Shown here: one piece after another, positions 18,895 to 28,733 of the stretch | How the letters are laid out: the number at the start of each line of letters is the position of its first letter | How positions within the stretch are numbered: position 1 is the stretch's first letter | NCBI RefSeq assembly: GCF_947387555.1 | Contig: NZ_CANDNZ010000003.1 | Coordinates: 124,001 to 188,000, forward strand | Direction of reading: 5' to 3' | DNA: 64,000 nucleotides | Source of the DNA: Thalassomonas sp. RHCl1 | GTDB lineage: Bacteria; Pseudomonadota; Gammaproteobacteria; Enterobacterales; Alteromonadaceae | The notes under the pieces: generated by a model | The model's database searches: none | What the model was told of the DNA's origin: nothing | Seen by the model: the letters and a program-made list of their open reading frames with translations, nothing else | Translations under genes and position numbers: made by a program

Positions 18895-19647
18895 ATGTTC
18901 AAGGCGATCTTCTTTGATTTAAGCGGCGTGCTTTATGATGGTACTCAGGTGATACCCGGCGCAATAGCGGCGATTAACAGGGCACAACAAAGCCATTTGC
19001 AGGTAAGGTTTGTCACCAATACCTCGAGAATGACCGGCCAAAAAGTATTACTCGGACTGCAAACAATGGGCTTTGCACTTGATGCCGGGCAACTGTTTTC
19101 CGCCCCCATTGCCGCCAAGGCCCTGGCGCTTGCCAATAACTGGCGTCCCTATTGCCTGGTGCACCGCAACCTTAAGCAGGAATTTGCCGACATTGATCAG
19201 GAAAATCCCGATGCTGTCATTATTGGCGATGCCGAACGGGACTTTTGCTACGAAAAATTAGATTATGCCTTCCAGCTTTGCCGGGCGGGTGCCCCCTTAA
19301 TCGGCATAGGGCGCAACCGTTATTTTAAACTCGATGGTAAGTTACACCTTGATGCCGGCCCCTTTATTACCGCCATAGAATATGCCGCTTCGGTTACCGC
19401 TATCATTATGGGCAAACCGTCGGCAGCTTTCTTCAATCAGGTCGCCGCCTCTGCCGGGGTAGAAAACAATGAGATCTTAATGGTTGGCGATGATGTCTTT
19501 GGTGATATTGAAGGGGCGCTCAAATCGGGCATGCACGCCTGCCTGGTAAGAACCGGCAAGTATCAAAGCGGCGATGAAACTTTAGTAAGCGGGAAATTCT
19601 CCTGTGTAGATTCTGTGGTACAGGCCGTTGAACTGGCACTGGGGTAA
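18895..19647 (+). CDS. HAD phosphatase of the LHPP/HDHD2-like type
   Basis: 250 residues of HAD subclass IIA. Motif I reads FFDLSGVLYDG with D8 as nucleophile but Ser in place of the usual second Asp at position 10, exactly the arrangement found in animal LHPP (phospholysine phosphohistidine inorganic pyrophosphate phosphatase). Motif II is FVTNTSR, motif III lies around MGKPS, and motif IV is VGDDVFGDIEGA. Subclass IIA cap sequences lie between motifs II and III. Substrates could be pyrophosphate, phosphohistidine or small sugar phosphates. It stands alone between the TonB receptor and the GDPD gene and shows no signal peptide. Confidence 0.82.
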   Translation: MFKAIFFDLSGVLYDGTQVIPGAIAAINRAQQSHLQVRFVTNTSRMTGQKVLLGLQTMGFALDAGQLFSAPIAAKALALANNWRPYCLVHRNLKQEFADIDQENPDAVIIGDAERDFCYEKLDYAFQLCRAGAPLIGIGRNRYFKLDGKLHLDAGPFITAIEYAASVTAIIMGKPSAAFFNQVAASAGVENNEILMVGDDVFGDIEGALKSGMHACLVRTGKYQSGDETLVSGKFSCVDSVVQAVELALG

Positions 19648-19780
19648 TTTGTTAGTTGTCTAACAAAGAGTCTGGCAAAGACCCTTACAAACAGTCTTAA
19701 AAGGCTTATGTTATATTTACCGGAACAATGAAATAGCGTCCAATAGGGTTTTTCCCTCAATAGCCAAGGCAAAAGCAGAG

Positions 19781-20512
19781 ATGAGTACCGATAAAGAAAA
19801 AGTCACATGGATCAGTCACCGGGGCCTGTGTCAGCAGGCCGATGAAAATACCCGGGCATCTTTTGAGGCGGCGGTACAAGCCGGTTTTCATTATTTAGAG
19901 ACAGATCTGCGGGCCAGCCAGGACGGGCATATAGTACTGAGCCATGATGAAGTTTTACACCCGGATACTCCGGCAGAGATCAATGTCTCCAACAGCAGCC
20001 GTGAAGCCCTTAGCCAGGTGAAACTGAGCAAAGGCAGCCCGCTGCTTTTTTTTGATGAATTTTTTGCACAATTTCATCAACAAGGACATGTTTTAGATAT
20101 AAAATCGGAAACGGCGATGCCAGTTATCGCCTTATTGCCCCGCTATAAAATCAACCTGGAAAAAACCATTTTTTTACTCTGGTCCGATGCCCATCAAAAG
20201 GCGCTGCTGAAAGCTTTTCCCGGCGCCAATTGTTTTGCCCGGGAAAATGAATGCCGCAGGGCCGGCTTTGCTATTTTATTTGGTATGCCGTTTTTCGGTG
20301 GCCTCAAGGCCGGCAAAATTTACTCTATCATTCCTTCAATTGCCGGACGTTCCCTGTTCAGGGAAAAAATTGTTAACCGTTACCATCAATACGGCGCCGG
20401 GGTATTAGCCTATCTGCCAGATACCCGGGAGCAGGCACAAATGGCCATAGAGGCCAATGTGCAATATATCTTGAGTAATGATGATTTTAACTTGATCCCA
20501 AAGAAGCTGTGA
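19781..20512 (+). CDS. Glycerophosphodiester phosphodiesterase
   Basis: 243 residues of the GDPD TIM-barrel family. The catalytic set is visible: HRG at 13-15, the metal-binding pair E40/D42 in LETDLRASQDG, and H55 in LSHDE. The enzyme hydrolyses glycerophosphodiesters from phospholipid turnover to glycerol 3-phosphate and an alcohol. There is no signal peptide, so it is cytoplasmic like UgpQ. It converges with the ABC permease gene; a GTGAGC/GCTCAC hairpin at about 20510-20539 lies between the two genes. Confidence 0.88.
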   Translation: MSTDKEKVTWISHRGLCQQADENTRASFEAAVQAGFHYLETDLRASQDGHIVLSHDEVLHPDTPAEINVSNSSREALSQVKLSKGSPLLFFDEFFAQFHQQGHVLDIKSETAMPVIALLPRYKINLEKTIFLLWSDAHQKALLKAFPGANCFARENECRRAGFAILFGMPFFGGLKAGKIYSIIPSIAGRSLFREKIVNRYHQYGAGVLAYLPDTREQAQMAIEANVQYILSNDDFNLIPKKL

Positions 20513-20574
20513 GCAGTGGTGTAAATTTAACCGCTCACATATCAGCCTTCGCTAATATTATGCCTGCCCTGGTT

Positions 20575-23500
20575 CTAGTGCATTTCGTTAAGCTCAAGCC
20601 CGGCAATATTATTCTCCCGCCGGTGATCTATGCTTTGGTAATAAGGATCCAGCACCACATATGCAGGCTTTTCATTTAACAGGTAACGGCGACAGCTTGC
20701 CTGCTGGTTGACTTTGAGCGAGCTTTTTAACAAGGTACGGTGATCCGGCGCCTTATGGTAAAAGCTTGCAGGTGCTTGCGTGAAGATGCCGATATCGACA
20801 CTTTCAAACTCAGTGATCGCTGATTGCCCTGCCCCGCCCTCTTCTATATATCCCTGGTTTGATAAACACAGCTCAAGCTCAAAGCGTTTATCCGGCGTTT
20901 GTCTTAGCCGGGTGCTTTCAATAACCCAGTCATCAATCACCACCTGCTTGAGCCATTTATTGATAAAACCTGTGTGCTCTTTGCCGGCAAGCTTGCTCAG
21001 GGCAGCAATAAAATCCAGTGAGGTAGCCGGATTATCCGGGTAGCTATGATGTTTTATCACCTGCTGTAGCGCCCGGTTGACGGTATCGGCGCCCAGCCTT
21101 GCCTGCAAAGCGTTCATTGCCATGGTGCCCTTGGAATAGATTAAATGGTTTTCTTCCGCCCGGTACAGGGGCTTTTCTTCAAGCTGGCTTTGTCCGCGGC
21201 CGAATAAATACCTGTCATGGGCATATTGCTGCAAGGTATGTAGATACTCCTTGCCGTATTTTTGCTCCAGCAATCTTGCCTGGGTATAAACTGCCAGGGT
21301 TTCCACCAGCATCAAATTGCCTTCTTCCAGTGCGCTGTCCAGGCCGTGTCCCCACCACTGGTGGGCGGTTTCGTGTGCCGTGCGCCGGTATAAATGATCA
21401 AAGGCGTCGGCATTGTTGCGGTCAACCGAAAATGCCAGGTTTTCATCTAACAGCATCATTTGTGGCATGGCATAACCTGAGTAACCTAAGCTACTGGGAA
21501 CTTCAAACAGGCGTAGCTGTTTTGCCCGGTAGCGGGAAAAATGCCGGTTGCCGTAACTTAAGGTGGCGGCCATGGCATCAAGGTGCTCCCGGGCAATCTC
21601 ACGATGCGCCGGGCTGTGATAAACCTCCAGCGAAGTCCCCTCTACCTGGCGTGAAGACTTGTCCAGTTTGGCGGAAATAATCACCGAAACCTTACGGATA
21701 GGCTCTTGGGTTCGGTAATGGAAATAATTACGGTTATTTTTACTGGATTGGGACAACAACTCACCCGGCGCTACGGCAACATGCTGTGCCGAGGTGGATA
21801 TCTTTGTCTCGACCCTGGCCCAGAAATAATCATCGGAAAAATCCCCTTGGTTTGCCGCTATTGCTTCTTCAAGCTGAGGCTCCCGGGGTAAGGGCGCAAG
21901 ATCGTACTCTTCCCGCTCGTCGTCATCTTTAAGGGTGTAATGCTCAGTAAAGCCGAAAAAGGGCATATAGCGCAAATCGCGGAAATAGATAAAATCCGGG
22001 GTAAAGAAACTGTCGATAAGCACGCCGTTATAACCATTGTGGCTACGCTCGGCCTCAAAAGAAAAACGGATCTTATCCCCCGGCTGTAGCGGTGTCTCTA
22101 AGGTGTAAAGGTATTGACCATATTTAGCATCATGATTGGTCAGTGTTGCATTTTCCAATACCAGATTGCTGTAGCCGACATCCTTGTGGGTACTGATCAA
22201 TACTTGCGAGATCACTTCCCGGGTCTGGTTCTGCAGTTGATAACTGGCGGATAAGGCAAAGCGCCTTTGCTCCGGGTATAGGGCCAGCTCGGTCGAAGTT
22301 GCAATCACTTTCGGCACAGGCAAGTCCTGATAGCGGGCATAAGCCTTTTCATAACCTGCACGCCATTTGCTGCGCGCTTCACTGGAGGCATAATGGCCGA
22401 TAATATTGCTTTGATAGTAAACATAACCGGCATTTATCACCGTGGACAGGCTTGCCAGCAGCAATAAAGCCAACCCCGGTTTGCCCAGTGTTTGTTTTAA
22501 TGCCTGTATCTGCTGGGAGATACGGCCAATCCCGGCTTGCTGTCTTAGTCCCTGCCCGTTGGTGCGTGTTCTCAGGGCAAAACTCAACATTGCCATCACC
22601 AGGGATAAACTCAACCACACTCTGATATAACCGTTAAAGGCATCGGAAACGGCACTAAAACCTATCAGTTCGGAATGCTGTAATTTCACGGTATTGGCAA
22701 ATTTAAACAGGCCATGTTCGATGCCGACATAGTATCCCAGTGACGACTGCGACAAGACTACTACCGCTAGAGTGATCAACATGGCGATAAGTTTATTGGT
22801 GCAGAGCGTGTGCACAAACAGGCATAAGGTGGCAAGGCATAAAAACGGCAAGCCGAGATAATAAAATAACGATAAATACAGTGGTATATCCGGGGTGGAG
22901 CCATAACTTATTTCCACCAGCATCGAAATCAATATTGCCAGCGAAATAAAGGTTAACGGGATAAAGGTTAATGCCAGCCATTTTGCCAAAAAGCGCTGGC
23001 CATTACTGATCGGCGTGGCCTGGAGCAGATCTGAAATATTCAGCTGCTTGTCGCGCCATGCCATTTCTGCGCTGAAGAACACCAGGAACAGCGCGGTAAA
23101 ATTGGGCAAGATGTCTGAGATAAAACGGTTAATGGCCACGGAAGTTGTCGGCAAAGGGGTTACATTTAAACTTTCCAGGTAGCGAAAACCCGAGATCACT
23201 TCACCGGCCAGCAGCACAGACCATATCAGGGTGATCAGCAAAAAAGCTTTACTGGCCAGGGTCGCCATATATTCCCGGTGGCACAAGGCCCAACATGCCG
23301 TTACCCAGGCTTGTCTTGTACTGTTGGGGGAGATACCGGTATAGCTGAGCTCCATTGTACTTTCGGCAGCTGCTTTCCCTTTTTTCCCGGTGAAAAAAGT
23401 GCGCCATGAGCGGACTTTTCCCTCCGTGCTTAACCTCAGCTGATAGCGATAAAAAATAGCAAGCATCAGGGTAAATACGCCACCAATGACCAGGGTACGA

Positions 23501-24273
23501 TTAAGGATTAAAGCTTGAGTGAAAGAGATGTGCTGATGATTCCGCTCCGCTACCGTCCAAAATTTTACCTGTTCAAAAAAACCGGCGCCGGCCACGGGAT
23601 CCAACAAGTCAAACAGCCATTTCAACGTCTCGTTTAAAATAAAAGGATTGGCCATCACCGGAGAGCCGGTTACCGATTTAAGCAGGGCATAAATAAAAAA
23701 CATTATGGCCGCCACCAGGTAAACCAGCAATGAAGAGCCACTGAAAAGACCTGCGGCAAATAACACTAAACTTGACAGCAGCATTGCCGGCAAAATAAAA
23801 ATCAGGCTGGAGAAAGCCAGGTTTGCCACCAGTTGTATTAAGGAAGTCTCTGGCTCCCGGTTTAGATATAACTCACCGATAATACCGGCTAAAAAGCAGC
23901 AATAGATTAAGGTCGAGGTTACTACCACTGCCAAGTAGCGCGACAGCAACAGATCCGCTTTACCGACACCCGAGGTAAACACCAGCTCTTGAGTACGGTA
24001 TTGGGCATCTCGGGTGCTGGCCCGGGTAATAAAAAAAGCCTGGATAAAAGGGATCACAAAAGCTACGGTCAGCAAGGTCTTGGTTAAATAGTAAGGGCCG
24101 CTTAGCAAAACCCCTTTCTCTGCTGACAGGTTCTGGACAATAAAATAGCCAAACAAAGTCGCCAGCACACACACCACAGGGAAAAACCAGTGATACACTT
24201 GATACCGGCACTCGCTCAGGGTCAGTAAGGGTAACATGCCGCTTGGTAAGGACTTGCGGAAATCAGCAGACAT
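20575..24273 (-). CDS. ABC-2 type permease fused to M1-family metallopeptidase
   Basis: 1232 residues. The first half holds about twelve membrane segments in two ABC-2-like blocks. The C-terminal third, from about residue 800, is an M1-type aminopeptidase with the zinc motif HETAHQWWG and a downstream glutamate in LVETLA; the permease-linked M1 subfamily has this same spacing. Known relatives are annotated as ABC transporter permease/M1 aminopeptidase, but their substrates are unresolved; peptide export coupled to trimming is an attractive guess. The start overlaps the stop of the ATPase gene (TAATG), so the two are translationally coupled. The divergent LytS/LytTR pair is the likely regulator. 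Confidence 0.85.
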   Translation of the reverse strand: MSADFRKSLPSGMLPLLTLSECRYQVYHWFFPVVCVLATLFGYFIVQNLSAEKGVLLSGPYYLTKTLLTVAFVIPFIQAFFITRASTRDAQYRTQELVFTSGVGKADLLLSRYLAVVVTSTLIYCCFLAGIIGELYLNREPETSLIQLVANLAFSSLIFILPAMLLSSLVLFAAGLFSGSSLLVYLVAAIMFFIYALLKSVTGSPVMANPFILNETLKWLFDLLDPVAGAGFFEQVKFWTVAERNHQHISFTQALILNRTLVIGGVFTLMLAIFYRYQLRLSTEGKVRSWRTFFTGKKGKAAAESTMELSYTGISPNSTRQAWVTACWALCHREYMATLASKAFLLITLIWSVLLAGEVISGFRYLESLNVTPLPTTSVAINRFISDILPNFTALFLVFFSAEMAWRDKQLNISDLLQATPISNGQRFLAKWLALTFIPLTFISLAILISMLVEISYGSTPDIPLYLSLFYYLGLPFLCLATLCLFVHTLCTNKLIAMLITLAVVVLSQSSLGYYVGIEHGLFKFANTVKLQHSELIGFSAVSDAFNGYIRVWLSLSLVMAMLSFALRTRTNGQGLRQQAGIGRISQQIQALKQTLGKPGLALLLLASLSTVINAGYVYYQSNIIGHYASSEARSKWRAGYEKAYARYQDLPVPKVIATSTELALYPEQRRFALSASYQLQNQTREVISQVLISTHKDVGYSNLVLENATLTNHDAKYGQYLYTLETPLQPGDKIRFSFEAERSHNGYNGVLIDSFFTPDFIYFRDLRYMPFFGFTEHYTLKDDDEREEYDLAPLPREPQLEEAIAANQGDFSDDYFWARVETKISTSAQHVAVAPGELLSQSSKNNRNYFHYRTQEPIRKVSVIISAKLDKSSRQVEGTSLEVYHSPAHREIAREHLDAMAATLSYGNRHFSRYRAKQLRLFEVPSSLGYSGYAMPQMMLLDENLAFSVDRNNADAFDHLYRRTAHETAHQWWGHGLDSALEEGNLMLVETLAVYTQARLLEQKYGKEYLHTLQQYAHDRYLFGRGQSQLEEKPLYRAEENHLIYSKGTMAMNALQARLGADTVNRALQQVIKHHSYPDNPATSLDFIAALSKLAGKEHTGFINKWLKQVVIDDWVIESTRLRQTPDKRFELELCLSNQGYIEEGGAGQSAITEFESVDIGIFTQAPASFYHKAPDHRTLLKSSLKVNQQASCRRYLLNEKPAYVVLDPYYQSIDHRRENNIAGLELNEMH

Positions 24274-25205
24274 TATTTTGCCTCCATCGGGGTAAATGTT
24301 GCCAAACCTTGGTTTTGCGTTTGCCCGGGAGTTTGTTGGCCGTGCTCTGCCAGCAGGGTGAAATAGGCATCTTCAAGTTCGCCCTCAACCGGGTTAAAAC
24401 CGCTTTGCGGGCACGTCTCAGCCAGCACCCTGACTTCCACCTGACCGGCCACTAAACGATGGCTGATCACCCTATGTTGCGCCTGACAGGTCTTAAGTTG
24501 TTTTTTCTCTATCAGGCTATGCCATAACCGGCCGTTAAGTTTGGCGCTAAGTTCACCCGGGGCGCCGCGGGCAATGATTTGTCCCTGTGCCAGAATCGCC
24601 ATATCGGGACAAAGGTTATTGATATCTTCAACAATATGGGTGGATAAGATCACCACGGTATTTTCACTGAGATCGCTCAGCAGGTTATGAAAGCGGTTGC
24701 GTTCTTCGGGATCGAGACCGGCGGTGGGTTCGTCGAGGATCAATAATTTCGGCGACCCCAGCAAGGCTTGGGCAATACCAAACCTTTGCCTCATGCCGCC
24801 GGAAAAACCACTGACGGCTTTATCCCTGACCCGGGTTAAATTGGTTAACTCCAGCAAAATGTCAATCTGGCGGCGGCGTGATTTTTTATCGCTTAACCCT
24901 TTTAGCAGGGCAAAATGCTCAAGCAGGGCAAATGCCGACATCCCTGGATAAACACCAAAGTCTTGCGGTAAATAACCGAGCATGGGCCGTAATAACTGCG
25001 GCTGCTGCAAAATATTATTACCGGCAAAATAGATTTCCCCTTTGTCCGCTGGTTGCAAGGTGGCCAGGGTCCGCATTAACGACGACTTGCCGGCACCGTT
25101 TGGCCCCAATAAACCAAACATGCCCGCCGGTATCTTTAAATCTATGCCCTTTAATGCCTGGACACCATTGGGGTAACATTTTGCCAAATCATGAATTTCT
25201 AACAT
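24273..25205 (-). CDS. ABC transporter ATP-binding protein
   Basis: 310 residues. Walker A is GPNGAGKSS, the signature is FSGGMRQR, Walker B is LLILDEPTAGLD, and the switch histidine is in LSTH. The last 90 residues form a non-catalytic extension as in ABC-2 drug and peptide exporters. It is the energising subunit for the permease/peptidase encoded immediately downstream with overlapping stop and start codons. Transcription starts in the 218-bp region shared with the divergent sensor kinase gene. Confidence 0.92.
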   Translation of the reverse strand: MLEIHDLAKCYPNGVQALKGIDLKIPAGMFGLLGPNGAGKSSLMRTLATLQPADKGEIYFAGNNILQQPQLLRPMLGYLPQDFGVYPGMSAFALLEHFALLKGLSDKKSRRRQIDILLELTNLTRVRDKAVSGFSGGMRQRFGIAQALLGSPKLLILDEPTAGLDPEERNRFHNLLSDLSENTVVILSTHIVEDINNLCPDMAILAQGQIIARGAPGELSAKLNGRLWHSLIEKKQLKTCQAQHRVISHRLVAGQVEVRVLAETCPQSGFNPVEGELEDAYFTLLAEHGQQTPGQTQNQGLATFTPMEAK

Positions 25206-25423
25206 AACGCTGCTCTTTCAAAAGTGTTGATAGCGGCATTTGAACAGCTTGTACGCGGGAAAAATAATGCTTAATGACCAAGCCCATAATTTTCATGACC
25301 AACAGATAAAAAAGCCCTGTCGAACTTTCATCATGAAAAAAGGCATGTTTGTCATTTTTCTGGTGACATTTTCCTTAATTGCGGTAAATTCACCCCTTAT
25401 TTTCCTAAAGAATTTTTGTTGCT

Positions 25424-27073
25424 GTGAATGTGTTTGCTTCCCTATTCATGAAAATGTCTGCCAGAGCTAGCTCCGACAGGTTTTTATCCGATAAACAGCT
25501 TGATGCAATAGTGACCAGCTCGCTGCTGCCACTGACGATTGCGCTATTTGCTACCGCGCTTTTTCATATGCAAGAGCAGCAATTAACGGCCTGGGGGGAA
25601 TATTTTTCGGCCTTGTTGCGTCTGGCCATAGAGCTGAGCCCGGTTTTTCTGTGCAAGTTTTTCAGCGTGAATAACAGCGGCATTAAAAAGCTGGCCTGGT
25701 GGCTGACAGGCTTTGTCTTGTTACCGGTGAGTGTGATACTGGTTGGCGATGCTTTTGCCGGTTTTGGCTACCACTTACTCAGCACTTACCAGACCTGGCT
25801 GATGCTGTTAGTGATAGAACTGGCCGCCCTGAGCAATTACGCCCTGGCACAAAAAAGGATAAAGGGGATCAAATTCAAGGCCAGCCTGGATAATGTTTTG
25901 TTTATTATTATCATGGCTTTAAGCCTTGCCTGGGCCCTGCTGCTGACCTCCCATCATGATCCTTTAAATAATCAGCCCATTCCGCTGGTGCTGGATGTTA
26001 AGCGTATCGTCTCCTATCCGCTTGAGTTGCTCAGCTACTGGCTGCAAACCGTGATTTTATATAGCTGCTTATATGCCATTTACCTGGTTAACCATCACCT
26101 CCTGATCAAACGTGTGCTCAGTCAATACGGTGTTTATGCCTATATCACCCTCACCGGTCTGCTGCTGTTGGTGTGTTATCCCCTGCTGGCGCAAATAGCC
26201 TTATGGTTGCCGATGAATGATATTGCCCAGCCGCTAAATGCCAGCGGCAATCAAAATCCTTTTGATTTTTGGAACATTTATATTGCCACTTTAGTGGTCG
26301 GTATCAGCCTGCCGGTGATCATGGCCTTTCAGTTGCAAAAAGATCACCGCAAACTGGCTGAGCTGCAACAGGAAAAACTACAAACAGAATTAAAATGGCT
26401 GCAACAGCAAATCAATCCGCACTTTTTATTTAATACCCTAAATAACCTCTATGCCCTGTGCCTGTCTAAATCACCAAGGGCGCCGGATGCCATTTTACAG
26501 CTGGCAAACCTGCTCAGGTTTGTGGTCTATAAAGGAAGTTGTGATCGGGTATCATTATCAGAAGAAATCACTTATTTGCATGACTATCTGGCCCTGCAAC
26601 AACTCAGGGTGGAAAATAAATGTCATTTCGAAATTCAATTGCCCGATGCAGCTGAAACCGGGCCTTTAATGATCTGTCCTTTATTGCTGGTGATGTTTCT
26701 GGAAAATGCCTTTAAACATGGCATAGAACCCAGCGCAGAGCAGTCCCGGTTGCAGGTGTCATTGACAGTGCAAGGAAACCACCTGATATTTAGTTGCCGG
26801 AACACTATACCTGAAAGCAGTCAAATTCATGACCCCAGACCGGGTGTGGTGTCGGGAGAAGATGATTTTCAGGGCATAGGACTTAAAAATGTACAACGTC
26901 GCTTAGCCTTGATGTACCCTGACGCCCATCAGTTAGCCGTTTCGACACAGGCACAAGGCACAAGCAAAATCTACTCGGTTGAACTGAGTTTGGAACTTGA
27001 AGCAAAAGTTTATGATGCCAGCGGTGCGCGGGGCAAGCCGGTGATGAGCCGCCAGGTAACGGAGAACAGCTAA
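25424..27073 (+). CDS. LytS-type membrane sensor histidine kinase
   Basis: About 549 residues from a GTG at 25424; an ATG at 25448 is equally possible because neither has a clear Shine-Dalgarno. Six to seven hydrophobic segments occupy residues about 20-300. The cytoplasmic part has the His_kinase signature NPHFLFNTLNNL with the phosphoacceptor histidine near 332, and a HATPase part with FLENAFKHG and GIGLKNVQRRL. This is the LytS/YehU class, which pairs with LytTR regulators. The LytTR gene starts immediately after the stop codon. Confidence 0.88.
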   Translation: MNVFASLFMKMSARASSDRFLSDKQLDAIVTSSLLPLTIALFATALFHMQEQQLTAWGEYFSALLRLAIELSPVFLCKFFSVNNSGIKKLAWWLTGFVLLPVSVILVGDAFAGFGYHLLSTYQTWLMLLVIELAALSNYALAQKRIKGIKFKASLDNVLFIIIMALSLAWALLLTSHHDPLNNQPIPLVLDVKRIVSYPLELLSYWLQTVILYSCLYAIYLVNHHLLIKRVLSQYGVYAYITLTGLLLLVCYPLLAQIALWLPMNDIAQPLNASGNQNPFDFWNIYIATLVVGISLPVIMAFQLQKDHRKLAELQQEKLQTELKWLQQQINPHFLFNTLNNLYALCLSKSPRAPDAILQLANLLRFVVYKGSCDRVSLSEEITYLHDYLALQQLRVENKCHFEIQLPDAAETGPLMICPLLLVMFLENAFKHGIEPSAEQSRLQVSLTVQGNHLIFSCRNTIPESSQIHDPRPGVVSGEDDFQGIGLKNVQRRLALMYPDAHQLAVSTQAQGTSKIYSVELSLELEAKVYDASGARGKPVMSRQVTENS

Positions 27074-27772
27074 ATGTTACGTATTTTGATAGTCGACGAT
27101 GAGCCCTTGGCCCACGAAGTAGTGATCACCTACATCAATGAATGTCCGGGGTTGCAGCTGGTCGGCCAGTGTTATTCGGGCACAGAAGCCTTGGCTTTTG
27201 TAAAAGAAAACCCCGTTGATTTGATTATGCTGGACATAGAAATGCCGGTCTTAACCGGGTTTGATTTCTTGAGCCTGTTGCCGGAAAAACCCCAGGTGGT
27301 GATCACCTCGGCCTATCAGGAATATGCCCTTGAAGGTTTTAATATGGATGTGAGCGATTACCTGCTCAAACCCTTTCGCTTTGACCGCTTTAAACAGGCA
27401 ATTGATAAGGTAAAACAACGTATTCATCAAGCAAAAATAAAAGAACCTGAGGTCAATGACCAGGCCGGCAATCAAAACATTTTTATTAAAGTTGACCGCA
27501 AGCAAGTGCAAATAAACCTGGCAGAGATCAGCTGCTTTGAAGCCTATGGCAATTATGTCAAAGTCTGGCGTGACCGGCAGGCGCTCTTGACCCCGAAAAC
27601 CTTAACCAGCTTTGAGCAGAGTTTGCCGCCATCACAATTTGTCCGGGTGCATAAGTCGGCAATCGTAAATTATCATATGATCGATTATGTTGAAGGCGAC
27701 AGCTTAAAGTTAACCGACGGGAAAATGGTTGCTATTGGCAAGCAGTATAAGGCAAACCTGGTGTTGGATTAA
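27074..27772 (+). CDS. LytTR-family response regulator
   Basis: 232 residues. The receiver domain (1-120) has the acidic pair D8/D9, the phosphoacceptor D54 in MLDIEMP, and the conserved LLKPF lysine. The LytTR DNA-binding domain covers about 135-232 (EISCFEAYGNYV, FVRVHKSAIVN). The ATG follows the kinase stop directly, so they form one operon. The probable target is the divergent ABC exporter/peptidase operon, as in other LytTR-linked transporter systems; this is inferred from position. Confidence 0.9.
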   Translation: MLRILIVDDEPLAHEVVITYINECPGLQLVGQCYSGTEALAFVKENPVDLIMLDIEMPVLTGFDFLSLLPEKPQVVITSAYQEYALEGFNMDVSDYLLKPFRFDRFKQAIDKVKQRIHQAKIKEPEVNDQAGNQNIFIKVDRKQVQINLAEISCFEAYGNYVKVWRDRQALLTPKTLTSFEQSLPPSQFVRVHKSAIVNYHMIDYVEGDSLKLTDGKMVAIGKQYKANLVLD

Positions 27773-27887
27773 TATCTTCTTGTGTTTTCTTTACCGGAAA
27801 ATGAGGTGAACTGTTATTTGCCGCAAAACTTGGCAACCCAGAAAAAACTGGCTAAGCTGTCGGCGGTTTATTAACAGGACGGACAAG

Positions 27888-28733
27888 ATGAGCATCAAGG
27901 AACAATTACAACGACAAGTGCAATTTTTTCATCCGGAAAAAAAATATTCGTTTCTGCGCGGTGGATTCTCCAGTGCCGCCCATGCCGCGCTTTTTGGCCT
28001 GCGCGAGCAGTTTTATAACAGTATCAAAGAAACGTTTGCTAACCGGGTTAACGAGGTTGCCGAAGTACTCTGCCAGGACAGCGACTATGTTGAAGCGATA
28101 AAAGCTATGCCCCTCATCCCCAAGGGAAAAACAAAAGCCAGGGTTGTGGTGATCGGCGACAGTTTAACCGACGACAGCCAGTCCTGGTTTGCCATCATAG
28201 CACGCTCCTTTGCCATTATCCGGCCGAGTGATAACATCCGCTTTACCAATCTTGCCGTATCGGGCGACACCACCACCCAATTGCTGGGCTCGGTGATCCC
28301 CGCCGCGCAAATGAAAGCGGATCTGTATTTGTGCTTTAGCGGCACCAATGATGCCCGTATCCAGGGAGGCAGCCGTTATAAGCCTTGCACCAGTATTGAT
28401 GAAGTCGGCCGCAATCTCGCCAGCGTAATCGACTTTGGCCAGGAACATACCAAAGCCCCCTGGATTTGGCTCACCCCGGTAGGGGTTGATCCTGCCCGGG
28501 TCGCAGAGCACGAGTTTCTAAAACCCTTGATGGCCAGCTGGTGTAACGATCATATCAACCAGGTAGCAGATGTTATTAAACAGCAGGCAGAAAAGGTGAT
28601 TGACTTGCGGCCGCACTTCGGCGATTTACAGGACAGTCCTTTGCTTGACGAAGATGGTCTGCACTGGAGCATAGACGGCCATCAACTGGCAGCTAAAGTG
28701 ATTATTAAGCAATTGGCCACCCTTCTCGGCTGA
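27888..28733 (+). CDS. SGNH/GDSL-family hydrolase
   Basis: 281 residues. The SGNH blocks are present in order: GDSLTDD with nucleophile S92, SGDTTT (block II), SGTNDAR (block III) and DGLHWSIDGH carrying the catalytic Asp/His (block V). Family members are esterases, lipases or carbohydrate deacetylases. About 85 residues of helical sequence precede the domain and no signal peptide is evident, so the enzyme is probably cytoplasmic. It lies 115 bases after the LytTR gene with its own leader, and may be a separate unit. Confidence 0.85.
   Translation: MSIKEQLQRQVQFFHPEKKYSFLRGGFSSAAHAALFGLREQFYNSIKETFANRVNEVAEVLCQDSDYVEAIKAMPLIPKGKTKARVVVIGDSLTDDSQSWFAIIARSFAIIRPSDNIRFTNLAVSGDTTTQLLGSVIPAAQMKADLYLCFSGTNDARIQGGSRYKPCTSIDEVGRNLASVIDFGQEHTKAPWIWLTPVGVDPARVAEHEFLKPLMASWCNDHINQVADVIKQQAEKVIDLRPHFGDLQDSPLLDEDGLHWSIDGHQLAAKVIIKQLATLLG

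Noticed and set aside
25240-25470. 76-codon frame before the sensor kinase gene
   Set aside because: It overlaps the kinase start in another frame and shows no ribosome-binding site; it looks accidental.
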